Source of the DNA: Prevotella sp.
Lineage (GTDB): Bacteria; Bacteroidota; Bacteroidia; Bacteroidales; Bacteroidaceae
Assembly (NCBI GenBank): GCA_021204605.1
Contig: JAJPZD010000101.1
Coordinates: 1 to 18,668 of the forward strand
Reading direction: 5' to 3'
DNA length: 18,668 bases
Made by a program: the position numbers and the translations under genes. How positions within the stretch are numbered: position 1 is the stretch's first letter; each line of letters begins with the position of its first letter. Positions 1 to 6,991 of the stretch are shown here, piece by piece. The notes beneath the pieces are model-generated. The model did not search any database, had not been told where the DNA came from, and saw only the letters and a list, made by a program, of their open reading frames with translations.

Positions 1-391
1 AAAAAGATAATAACGACTTCACTTTCTCATCCATTGTCTTACATTCAGCAATCCAACCAAATCTCACCATTGCGGCAATAGGAAATGAACGTGCCCATTC
101 ATATTCAACCGAAAGCTGTTCTTCCCGCTTTTTACGTGCCACGTATTCATCGTATGCACGCTGCTTGTCCAACCAAAAATGAGCAGGTATTTTCGTGACA
201 TTTTCAAATGCCACAGCCATATCTGGAGTCACGGAACTTTTACCATTCAAGACAGCGAAGATTGTTTTTTCAGGTTTTGATGTACGTATAGCGAACTCCT
301 TTACCCCCATCCTCGTCTCTTTCAGTTTTTCCGAAAGTGTAACACCAGGATGAAAAGATACTGAAGGAACGAATTTTCTTAAAGTTGCCAT
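1..391 (-). CDS. HigA-like antitoxin, helix-turn-helix, partial (C-terminus beyond left edge)
   Basis: I read this gene directly from the minus strand. It starts at ATG 391-389 and stays open to position 1, giving about 130 residues without a stop. The N-terminus reads MATLRKFVPSVSFHPGVTLS. An XRE-type helix-turn-helix follows at about residues 15-70, with the HigA-style stretch VKEFAIRTSKPEKTI and the block SVTPDMAVAFENVTKIP. A charged helix (DKQRAYDEYVARKKREEQ) comes next. Antitoxins of this family neutralise the partner toxin and repress their own promoter. The gene begins 11 bases after the toxin stop, in the toxin-first order typical of higBA. Classic HigA proteins are about 100 residues, so this is a longer variant with a C-terminal extension whose end is not visible. 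It could also be called a generic XRE regulator, but the neighbour favours an antitoxin. Confidence 0.82.
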   Translation of the reverse strand, partial: MATLRKFVPSVSFHPGVTLSEKLKETRMGVKEFAIRTSKPEKTIFAVLNGKSSVTPDMAVAFENVTKIPAHFWLDKQRAYDEYVARKKREEQLSVEYEWARSFPIAAMVRFGWIAECKTMDEKVKSLLSF

Positions 392-402
392 TTTTCTATT
401 AT

Positions 403-741
403 TTATTTTCCGTGATAATTTGTAATTTCTATTATTTCCACACCCTTTATCTCAATCCAGACGTATTTCCCATTCTCATCTGTCGGTATTGGGTCTTCAT
501 GAGGTTCGAAAATCAGCCGATAAGGTTGATTTAAATCACAAGCCCACTGTCCTTTTCTGTCACCTGTCAATTCATGATAATGACCTGGAAGAAAACGCAC
601 ATCTTCAAGTGTTCGGGCTGTTGACAAATCGTCTATTCGTTGAAGAAATAGAGTTGCACGTATTTTCCCTAATTCTCTCAGACACTTTTGTGGGTTCAAT
701 GCCAGCTTTTCAAGTTTCTTTTTCTGAAAAGAAATATCCAT
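403..741 (-). CDS. HigB-like toxin (RelE/ParE superfamily)
   Basis: This is a 112-residue basic protein, the usual length for the family. It has the HigB layout: an N-terminal helix with FQKKKLEKLA, then RATLFLQRIDDL, then LPGHYHELTGDRKGQWACDL, then the strand PYRLIFEP, and a C-terminal strand with VEIIEITNYHGK. The final NYHGK and the RLIFEP strand are characteristic of the plasmid-maintenance killer (HigB-like) group. Family members are mostly ribosome-dependent mRNA interferases, so translation inhibition is the inferred activity. The ATG at 741-739 is the only plausible start and has no Shine-Dalgarno sequence. It is the first gene of the pair, 11 bases ahead of the antitoxin. Its base composition is visibly more AT-rich than the operon to the right, as often seen for horizontally moving toxin-antitoxin pairs. 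Confidence 0.85.
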   Translation of the reverse strand: MDISFQKKKLEKLALNPQKCLRELGKIRATLFLQRIDDLSTARTLEDVRFLPGHYHELTGDRKGQWACDLNQPYRLIFEPHEDPIPTDENGKYVWIEIKGVEIIEITNYHGK

Positions 742-787
742 TAGCTGTAATGTTTTGACTTACGCTTTATGTTACTTGTTTGTTCTG

Positions 788-795
788 CAAAGTTA
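788..795 (-). promoter_or_regulatory. Candidate -7 box of the higBA promoter
   Basis: On the minus strand this reads TAACTTTG, a full match to the Bacteroidales -7 consensus TAnnTTTG. It would start transcription around position 780, leaving a leader of about 40 bases before the toxin ATG. No convincing TTTG -33 box sits 19-21 bases upstream, so the assignment rests on the -7 box and its location. Confidence 0.5.
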
Positions 796-848
796 TAAAT
801 ATAATTTTAAATAACACTATCTGTAATTTAAAATATAATTATATTTAT
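795..848. promoter_or_regulatory. AT-rich palindrome and inverted repeat upstream of higBA; possible operator
   Basis: Positions 831-846 form a perfect 16-base palindrome (AAATATAATTATATTT). Its half AAATATAATT recurs at 797-806, and 795-806 is an exact inverted copy of 837-848. The nearer copy abuts the candidate -7 box. HigA proteins usually autorepress through dyads at their promoter, so this is a reasonable operator candidate. The region is AT-rich enough that chance cannot be excluded. The rest of the gene-free stretch 742-1068 holds only the promoter and the terminator at 957-1009; I see no small gene in it. Confidence 0.35.
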
Positions 849-956
849 GCTTTTTTAACAAATATGTGTACACACAATATCAAAATGCTCGTGATGTTGC
901 ACTTGCTTGTTGACTCTATGGTACCGATTTTTAAATTAAGTGGCGAAAACAGGAAG

Positions 957-1009
957 AATGAAAAATGCGCCCCTGCATCACCATAGATGCTTGGGGCGCA
1001 TTTTTCATT
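957..1009. terminator. Bidirectional intrinsic terminator at the end of the pectin operon
   Basis: Arms 957-973 (AATGAAAAATGCGCCCC) and 993-1009 are perfect 17-base reverse complements. The loop contains a second 5-base stem, GCATC at 975-979 with GATGC at 986-990. The GC-rich core is flanked by an A run on one side and a T run on the other, so an RNA from either strand ends the stem with a U run. It lies 60 bases past the stop of the pectate lyase gene and fits as that operon's terminator. It also insulates higBA. Confidence 0.85.
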
Positions 1010-1068
1010 TGAATATATCCAGCTTCAGTCACACTGGTTTACACCCACATCGAATTCTTAATTCTTAA

Positions 1069-3804
1069 TTAGAGAATTACCTTTATTGCGCCTCCTTGGG
1101 CTGCGATGATGTAGAACCCTGGTGTGAGGGTGATTGACGTGGAGCCTGGTGCTGCCGTAGTTGATGTTACGACACGTCCTGACATATCGCATACAACGAT
1201 ACGGGAGCCGGCTTTCACGTTGGAGACGATAACCGTGTTGCCGTCAACACAGAAAGTGGCGTTGTCGTTGTTGTTGGCAGTAGCGTTGTAGATACCGCTT
1301 GACTGCGTTGAGTCGATGATGATATCGTTGATGTTGAATTTCACTGCATTGTTGTCAATGCGGAAAGCCACATCGTTGTCATCGTTGTAGTCGTAAACGA
1401 ACTTATAGACGCGCTTCTTGGCACCGAGAGTGAGGTCGGCAACCTGAGTAGTAGTACCGTCAATGACAGTGCTGAGTTTCACTGTCTTCGAACTTGTTTC
1501 AGGATTACCCAAATACAATGTAAGAGAACAAGGACCGATAACCTCCGGTGTTATCAGGTAACCGCCACTTGCCGTTGTGTAGAACTGTATGCAACGGTCG
1601 GAAGCACCGGCGTCGTCTTCTGTGGCAGGGCCATAACTGTCCGATGTGCTTTCCGCATTGTTAGCCTCAGCCATGGCGACCACCCTGACAGTGTTTTCGC
1701 CGGAGCCAATCTGCATGCCACCGATAGTTACCAACTGGTTGGCGCCGTTGAATACGTCGGTGTTGCTTGTTATAGAGCCGTATTTCTCGTACCATTCCTC
1801 AGGCAGAGTGTAGAAGTTAGCAGTGAACAAGTTGCCGCCGGCCTCTGCAAAGAACGACCATACTGTGCCTTCGGTAGTGCCGAGCTCATTCGTAGCGTCA
1901 ACACGCCAGTAGTAGGTGGTGTTTGCATTCAGTTCCTCAACGTAGTACTTCTTGTCAGTCAAGCCACTTGCCACTTGTTCCAAATTGTTGGCATCCGTAC
2001 CGAGATATAAGTCGTATGTCAACGCACCTCCAAACTTGAGAGTGGTGTTCTCCCATGTGAATTCAACACCGGCAGCGATACCTAAGGAGCTTTCATCCTC
2101 AGGGTATGGGTTTTCAGAAAGCTTAGGCGCTGTCGGGTCGTCGATAGTGGCAGTCTCAAGTTCAGCATAATCAGAATATAAGCTCTCATCATCGTTGTAG
2201 GCGCAAACCCTTACATAATACTTGGTGTCTGCTTCAAGGTCGGTTACCTCGTATTCGGTAACGCCAGCCTCAACACGTCCAACCTCAGAATATTCGCTGC
2301 CGTCGGTGGAAATCTCAATGATGAAACCGTTGTCGGTGTTTTTGTTGAGTTCCCAACTGAGATCAAGTGAGTTCTTGTTGGAGATAGCGTCGAGGTTGAT
2401 AGGTTTCTTGATGTAAGGATAATGAGTAACGATACTGAACGAGTAGTTCTCGATGTTCATATAACCATTAGCCGCAATCTCGGTAGCATCACTGGCGTTG
2501 TTAGGGTCAAGACCGTTGGCTATCTCCCACTCATCAGGAATACCGTCGTTATCGGAGTCGGTAGGTTTCACACCGCCACTGAGCACGCCGGTACCGCCAT
2601 GACTGAGCGTCTTCTCTGTTGCGATACCGTTCTTTGTACCTTCAGTACCGAAAGATGCGAGTTCGTCAATGAGATACTGGTCAACCTCGTCACGGACGGG
2701 GAGCACGGGACCGACACTATCAAGAATCCAGTAGAGTGCCTCCTCTGCCGTCATGATATTCGTGATTTCAGGAATCGTCTGAATTGATGTGCCATTAGAC
2801 TCGTTGTATGCGGTGATATCCTCATTAAGAGCCTCACGGCTGTCCATCCATGTACTCCAAAGGTAACTGCCATCATTTTGTTTCTCCCTACCACAGGTTT
2901 CTTCCTGTGTCATAAGAGTACCGTTGACAGTACCGTCCTTGTCACTGTCGTAATAGTTGTTGGGACCATAGTAGCGGAAAGTGGGAGTACCACGTGTGAA
3001 AACAGCAGTGGCACTGTTCCATGGACCGTTCATAAAGTAGTTGCTCTCGATATCAGCCCAGGAGTCTCCTTCGGAGCCGCCCATGATATAGCAGCCGCCG
3101 TTACCCCAGTTGTAAACCACATTGTTGACAAACTGGTTGAGGCCCTTTACTTTCGGGTTACGTGTCTTGTTCTCGATATAGAGGTTACGGTAGAGGGTAA
3201 CACCCCCATCAGTCTGGATAAGACCACCGCAGGAGTGGTCTTGCAATCCCTGACCTATGATAGAGTTCTGGATAGTGATGCTGCCAAGGTCAGCCTTATT
3301 GTCAGGGTTTATGGAGAAGCATTCATCCCTGCCCCACAAAGCGGTAACATGGTCGAAAATCATGTTTGTACCGTTGGCGATACCGCAGGCATCTTGCTCG
3401 CTTGTTCCGTTTACACCCATACGGAAGCGGACGTAGCGCACGATAAGGTTGCTTGCCCCGGAGAAACTTACACGGTCGCCATATACCTGAATACCCTCAC
3501 CGGGAGCAGTCTGACCGAGAATGGTGTTGTTGCCGCTGACTACCAAAGCCGATGTCAGTTTTATGACGCCTGAAACATCGAACACGATGATACGGTTTGT
3601 GCCGCTCACTGCATTACGGAATGTACCCTGCGTATTGGTGTCTTCGAGGGAAGTAACATGATAAACACTACCGCCACGACCGCCAGTGGCATAACGCCCG
3701 AAGCCTTGTGCACCAGGAAATGCCAACAAGTCTCCGTCGTCGGCGAAAGCATTAGTGGAAGCCAAAGCCAACAGGCACACTGCGAATAAAAATAATTTCT
3801 TCAC
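1069..3804 (-). CDS. Secreted multidomain pectate lyase, polysaccharide lyase family 1
   Basis: The product is 911 residues from GTG 3804-3802. That start gives a clean signal peptide (KKLFLFAVCLLALASTNAFA); an in-frame ATG at 3894 would add 30 residues ahead of it and translate through a leader hairpin, so I reject it. Domains: PL1 right-handed beta-helix at about 24-390, beginning AFPGAQGFGRYATGGRGG, with VRYVRFRMG, IFDHVTALWGRDE and TRNPKVKG, the last matching the R-x-P region around the PL1 catalytic arginine; a thrombospondin-3-like calcium segment at about 413-455 (DSDNDGIPDEWE); two fibronectin type III domains at about 467-553 and 558-656; a beta-rich module at about 659-835; and a C-terminal sorting-tail-like domain at about 836-911. 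PL1 enzymes cleave demethylated homogalacturonan by beta-elimination and need calcium. It is the last gene of the susCD operon. Confidence 0.88.
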   Translation of the reverse strand: MKKLFLFAVCLLALASTNAFADDGDLLAFPGAQGFGRYATGGRGGSVYHVTSLEDTNTQGTFRNAVSGTNRIIVFDVSGVIKLTSALVVSGNNTILGQTAPGEGIQVYGDRVSFSGASNLIVRYVRFRMGVNGTSEQDACGIANGTNMIFDHVTALWGRDECFSINPDNKADLGSITIQNSIIGQGLQDHSCGGLIQTDGGVTLYRNLYIENKTRNPKVKGLNQFVNNVVYNWGNGGCYIMGGSEGDSWADIESNYFMNGPWNSATAVFTRGTPTFRYYGPNNYYDSDKDGTVNGTLMTQEETCGREKQNDGSYLWSTWMDSREALNEDITAYNESNGTSIQTIPEITNIMTAEEALYWILDSVGPVLPVRDEVDQYLIDELASFGTEGTKNGIATEKTLSHGGTGVLSGGVKPTDSDNDGIPDEWEIANGLDPNNASDATEIAANGYMNIENYSFSIVTHYPYIKKPINLDAISNKNSLDLSWELNKNTDNGFIIEISTDGSEYSEVGRVEAGVTEYEVTDLEADTKYYVRVCAYNDDESLYSDYAELETATIDDPTAPKLSENPYPEDESSLGIAAGVEFTWENTTLKFGGALTYDLYLGTDANNLEQVASGLTDKKYYVEELNANTTYYWRVDATNELGTTEGTVWSFFAEAGGNLFTANFYTLPEEWYEKYGSITSNTDVFNGANQLVTIGGMQIGSGENTVRVVAMAEANNAESTSDSYGPATEDDAGASDRCIQFYTTASGGYLITPEVIGPCSLTLYLGNPETSSKTVKLSTVIDGTTTQVADLTLGAKKRVYKFVYDYNDDNDVAFRIDNNAVKFNINDIIIDSTQSSGIYNATANNNDNATFCVDGNTVIVSNVKAGSRIVVCDMSGRVVTSTTAAPGSTSITLTPGFYIIAAQGGAIKVIL

Positions 3805-3837
3805 GTTATTTGATTTAAGTTTGTTTTTAAAATCACA

Positions 3838-3873
3838 CTCCCCACGCAGAAAATTGTTCTGATACGTGGGGAG
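3838..3873 (-). other. Stem-loop in the leader of the pectate lyase gene
   Basis: CTCCCCACG at 3838-3846 pairs perfectly with CGTGGGGAG at 3865-3873. An inner 5-base stem (3847-3851 with 3857-3861) closes a 5-base loop, and a 3-base bulge lies at 3862-3864. It sits 33 bases upstream of the GTG start, inside the 140-base gap after the preceding gene. On the minus strand the stem is followed seven bases later by only four T residues, so it is a weak terminator at best. It may set the ratio of the lyase to the upstream operon genes, or stabilise the mRNA. Confidence 0.6.
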
Positions 3874-3944
3874 ATGTTGTGTTTCATGCGACAATCACGG
3901 GATTTTGAAAACTCTGTAAATGTCAGCATGAACTAAATTCCTGA

Positions 3945-4835
3945 TTACTGGATAAGTTTCTTACCGTTCTTAATAACGATGCCTTTGTAGTTGCTGTCAA
4001 CCCTCATACCCTGGAGATTGTAAACAGGAGCGTTTACGTTGTTGGAGAGAGTGAGGTTAGCGATACCAGTATCATTTCCAGGCTCGATAGTTACGTACAT
4101 GATGTAAAATTCCATCTTGTCACAACCAATACGCCATGCAACATTACCCTCGCCGGAGTAAGAGCAAGAAACTTTCTGATAACGTTTAGCTGTGTAATCA
4201 GAAGTATCTATAAGAGAAATAGCATCTCCAACAACACCATCGACAACAGGAATAGCGACAGCATGAAGGTTAGCAGCATAACTTCCACCTTGTGAGCCTA
4301 CCCATACATTTAGTGTGCAAGGACCAGGATATGCCGGCAACTGGAGATAAGTGTCCTCACGGCTTGCACTGTTTGCATTACGTAAGAAATTCAGACCGTT
4401 GAAAGCCGGAACCCAGTCATCTGCTGTCAGGGCATCGTAGTTTGTGCCTTCAACATAATTGTTAAAGTCAGTTGTACCCCAGTCGTACATCCAAGTAGTA
4501 CGAGAAGGACCGTTCTCGCCCCAACCGATAAAAGCCTCGTCAGCAGCTATCTCAGAACGTGGTGTTAGTTCGCCAGTGGTCAAAGAAATACCATAGTCCA
4601 AATAATCAGCGACAGCATGCCATTCACCAGACTCTTCGTCTTGCTCACAGAGCATAGTGCCTTCCATTTGGATAGTAGTACCCGTCTTGTCGACGAAGTC
4701 GTAGTTTCCTTGATATTCCTCATTCAGTACGACACACCAATCGAAAGTTTGATAGAAATCATAGCTAACAGCATCCTGTGCATTAGCTGCCATACCTGCT
4801 ACGAGAGCAAGAGATAAAAGTAAAAATTTTTTCAT
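3945..4835 (-). CDS. Secreted protein of unknown function, in the SusE position of the operon
   Basis: This is a 296-residue protein that I do not recognise as a named family. Residues 1-20 are a signal peptide (MKKFLLLSLALVAGMAANAQ) cleaved by signal peptidase I; no lipobox cysteine follows, unlike typical SusE/SusF lipoproteins. Residues 21-160 are acidic and rich in W, Y and G. Residues 163-251 resemble a module of the neighbouring pectate lyase: both have YL..P..GPC.L at the start, a KR.Y/Q.K step, and a NVAWRI or DVAFRI strand followed by a (M/V)(E/K)F strand. Residues 255-296 (VYNLQGMRVD, KGIVIKNGKK) look like the type IX sorting tail common in Prevotella. It lies 61 bases after susD, with no promoter visible between. 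A substrate-binding or lyase-assisting role is inferred from context only. Confidence 0.85.
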   Translation of the reverse strand: MKKFLLLSLALVAGMAANAQDAVSYDFYQTFDWCVVLNEEYQGNYDFVDKTGTTIQMEGTMLCEQDEESGEWHAVADYLDYGISLTTGELTPRSEIAADEAFIGWGENGPSRTTWMYDWGTTDFNNYVEGTNYDALTADDWVPAFNGLNFLRNANSASREDTYLQLPAYPGPCTLNVWVGSQGGSYAANLHAVAIPVVDGVVGDAISLIDTSDYTAKRYQKVSCSYSGEGNVAWRIGCDKMEFYIMYVTIEPGNDTGIANLTLSNNVNAPVYNLQGMRVDSNYKGIVIKNGKKLIQ

Positions 4836-4896
4836 AATCGTTAATTTTAATAATTAGTGATATAGTTAATTGTCAAATTTCGTTTCATTTCATTTG

Positions 4897-6972
4897 TTAT
4901 TCGGCATACCCCGGATGTTGAGTGAGGTTCGGGTTATCCACCATAGGATGACCTTCGGCAGAGTTTGCGAAAGGCAGCAATTCCGTCTTGTTTTTCTCGT
5001 AAGCATAGTACAAGCCATTGTCACCTGCAACCCATTCCGGGTAAGAGCCGCCATTTTCCTCTGAGCCGGTAGCCTTAGTGTAAGTGGACTGCCCTACACA
5101 GATAGTGCTGACAGAAGCCATACCGAAACCACCCGCACGGCGGCAGTTCTTGTTGTAAGTGCTGTTCCAAGCCTCGAACATACGGGTAGCGTACCAGGTA
5201 GAGCCATCGGTAATACCGTGGTTGGCCAATATTGTAGCAATCTTCTCATTGAAAGCATCGTAAGCCGAAGAAGTTGTAGGAGCAGTCTCAATCAGAGCAA
5301 TCTCGTCAGGATCAGTAATGTCGATATATGGAACAGTGAGGAACGTGTCGCCGTAGGTCTGCGAGTTCTGGCAGTACTTGTAGAGGCGGTAAGTAGCGAT
5401 GCCCGCATATTTGCCCGTCTTGTCAGAGAGGTCTTTAAGATCCTGCTGTGCCTGACGGATATGCTCGTCGAGGAGGTTAGTGCGGATAAGGTCGCTGCGG
5501 AGAGTGAACTCATCAGCGAGCTCCCATTTGCGCTCCTGCATGATAGCCTCAAGGAAGTCGTCCTCTGTTGTAGGGATTGCCATAGAGCCAATGCCGGCAC
5601 GGTCGCGCACCTGTTGCAAGGCACTGATAGCGGCGGCTGTCGGTCCATTGTTGAGGTAGTTCTGTGTCTCGGCATACATCAGAAGCACGTCGGCATAGCG
5701 GAGGACAGGGATGTCCACGTTGCGTTGGCTTGCCGCAGCCGGTTCGACGCCCCACTCGATACGGAACTTGCCGCTCATTATGCAGGAGTAGGTAGTGCCC
5801 ACATTAGACCATTCCTCATCAATATCGTTTGTTTTCAGGAACGTTACGCTGTAGTCGCAGCAGGTAACATCGCGGCGGGTGTCGTTCTCATCAAAAGAGA
5901 GATAATAAGTAGGGAGTTTGAACTGGAGCGTCTTACGCTGTCCGTAAAGACCGCCGGAGGAGCCTGGCTGACCGTTGTAAACACCGAAAGTAGAGTTGGT
6001 TGTAGTGCCATATTCTGCTATCTGCCACATTATCTCGTCGGACGTAGCACCATAGTTACGCTGCATGAAATTGCACCACAGAGTCTGGAAACCGCTCATG
6101 TCGCCGGATGACTGTATCAGTTTGTTCTCACCGCGATCGATAATCTGTTTCAGGGCATCATCGGCAATCTGGTAGAACTCACGCACCTTAGCCGCATCAT
6201 CACGGCGTTTAAGCTCAAGCGTGGAAGGGTCGTTAGTTTCTAAGTCCCAGCGCAGGGAGTAGCCGCCGGCATGTAAGCAGATACGTGCGAGGATGCCGAG
6301 CGCCGCCTGTTTGGAGAGGCGTTCCGGAGTGCCATAGTCACATTCGCTGTACCAAGGGATATATTGAACAGCCTCCTGCATATCAGCAATGATATGGTCG
6401 TAAATCTCATCACGGCTTGTTCTCGTGGGGTAGAAAGTACTCTCATCATCAGGGTCGAGGTCCTCAAGAGCCGACCAGACAGCCGGCACGTCACCATAGA
6501 AGCGGATGAGGTTATGATAGCAGTAAGCGCGGACCATGAGCATCTCGCCACGGAAAGCGTTGCGCCTGTCAGACTCCGGAAGGTTGGCTATGTATTTCAA
6601 ACCCACGTTACACTGTTCGATGATACGGTAGCACTCGCTGTATGTCGTTGACAGTGTATAAGGCGTAATCGGGTCGTAATAGTAGTTGGCAATGGCATAT
6701 TTCGAGCCGGAGAGGTCCTCCTCCGCCGGGTGTGTAACCGTCTCACCAGTGTTGAACTGCCTGTACTGTTCCTCGTGGATAAGTCCACGGTAGCAGCCCT
6801 TCACGAAAAGTTCCGCCTTGTCGAGGTCGCTGAACACGAAATCAAGGTCGTTCTCTGTATAAGATGGCATATCGAGCGTGTCGTTGCACGATGAGAGGAA
6901 CAAAGCGGGAGCGGCTATTAATGCTGCAAATGTCAAGTTCCTGATGCCTTTTAAAATATAATTAGTATTCAT
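4897..6972 (-). CDS. SusD/RagB-family outer-membrane glycan-binding lipoprotein
   Basis: The product is 691 residues, somewhat longer than the usual 500-650. Residues 1-28 form a lipoprotein signal with the lipobox LFLSSC; C29 is the lipidated residue and is followed by NDTLDMPSYT, as in surface-exposed SusD proteins. The N-terminal half carries the TPR-type SusD fold (AYCYHNLIRFYGDVPAV, and TRTSRDEIYDHIIADMQEA with KQAALGILARICLHAG). The C-terminal half has the conserved VDIPVLRYADVLLMYAET, ISALQQVRDRAG and MQERKWELADEF blocks. SusD caps the SusC transporter and captures oligosaccharide at the cell surface. The start lies 19 bases after the susC stop, so the two genes are co-transcribed. Substrate specificity cannot be read from the sequence; pectic oligosaccharide is inferred from the downstream lyase. 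Confidence 0.95.
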   Translation of the reverse strand: MNTNYILKGIRNLTFAALIAAPALFLSSCNDTLDMPSYTENDLDFVFSDLDKAELFVKGCYRGLIHEEQYRQFNTGETVTHPAEEDLSGSKYAIANYYYDPITPYTLSTTYSECYRIIEQCNVGLKYIANLPESDRRNAFRGEMLMVRAYCYHNLIRFYGDVPAVWSALEDLDPDDESTFYPTRTSRDEIYDHIIADMQEAVQYIPWYSECDYGTPERLSKQAALGILARICLHAGGYSLRWDLETNDPSTLELKRRDDAAKVREFYQIADDALKQIIDRGENKLIQSSGDMSGFQTLWCNFMQRNYGATSDEIMWQIAEYGTTTNSTFGVYNGQPGSSGGLYGQRKTLQFKLPTYYLSFDENDTRRDVTCCDYSVTFLKTNDIDEEWSNVGTTYSCIMSGKFRIEWGVEPAAASQRNVDIPVLRYADVLLMYAETQNYLNNGPTAAAISALQQVRDRAGIGSMAIPTTEDDFLEAIMQERKWELADEFTLRSDLIRTNLLDEHIRQAQQDLKDLSDKTGKYAGIATYRLYKYCQNSQTYGDTFLTVPYIDITDPDEIALIETAPTTSSAYDAFNEKIATILANHGITDGSTWYATRMFEAWNSTYNKNCRRAGGFGMASVSTICVGQSTYTKATGSEENGGSYPEWVAGDNGLYYAYEKNKTELLPFANSAEGHPMVDNPNLTQHPGYAE

Positions 6973-6991
6973 GATAATTACGAGCTGAAAG

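Noticed and set aside
780..986. A 68-codon plus-strand frame in the gap right of higBA
   Set aside because: It runs through the promoter region and into the terminator stem and has no recognisable content.
3805..3894. ATG at 3894 as the start of the pectate lyase
   Set aside because: The extra 30 residues precede an intact signal peptide and their codons form the leader hairpin, so they are most likely untranslated.
5218..6111. A 297-codon plus-strand frame inside susD
   Set aside because: It is the complement of a well-conserved SusD reading frame and shows no recognisable domain or initiation signal.
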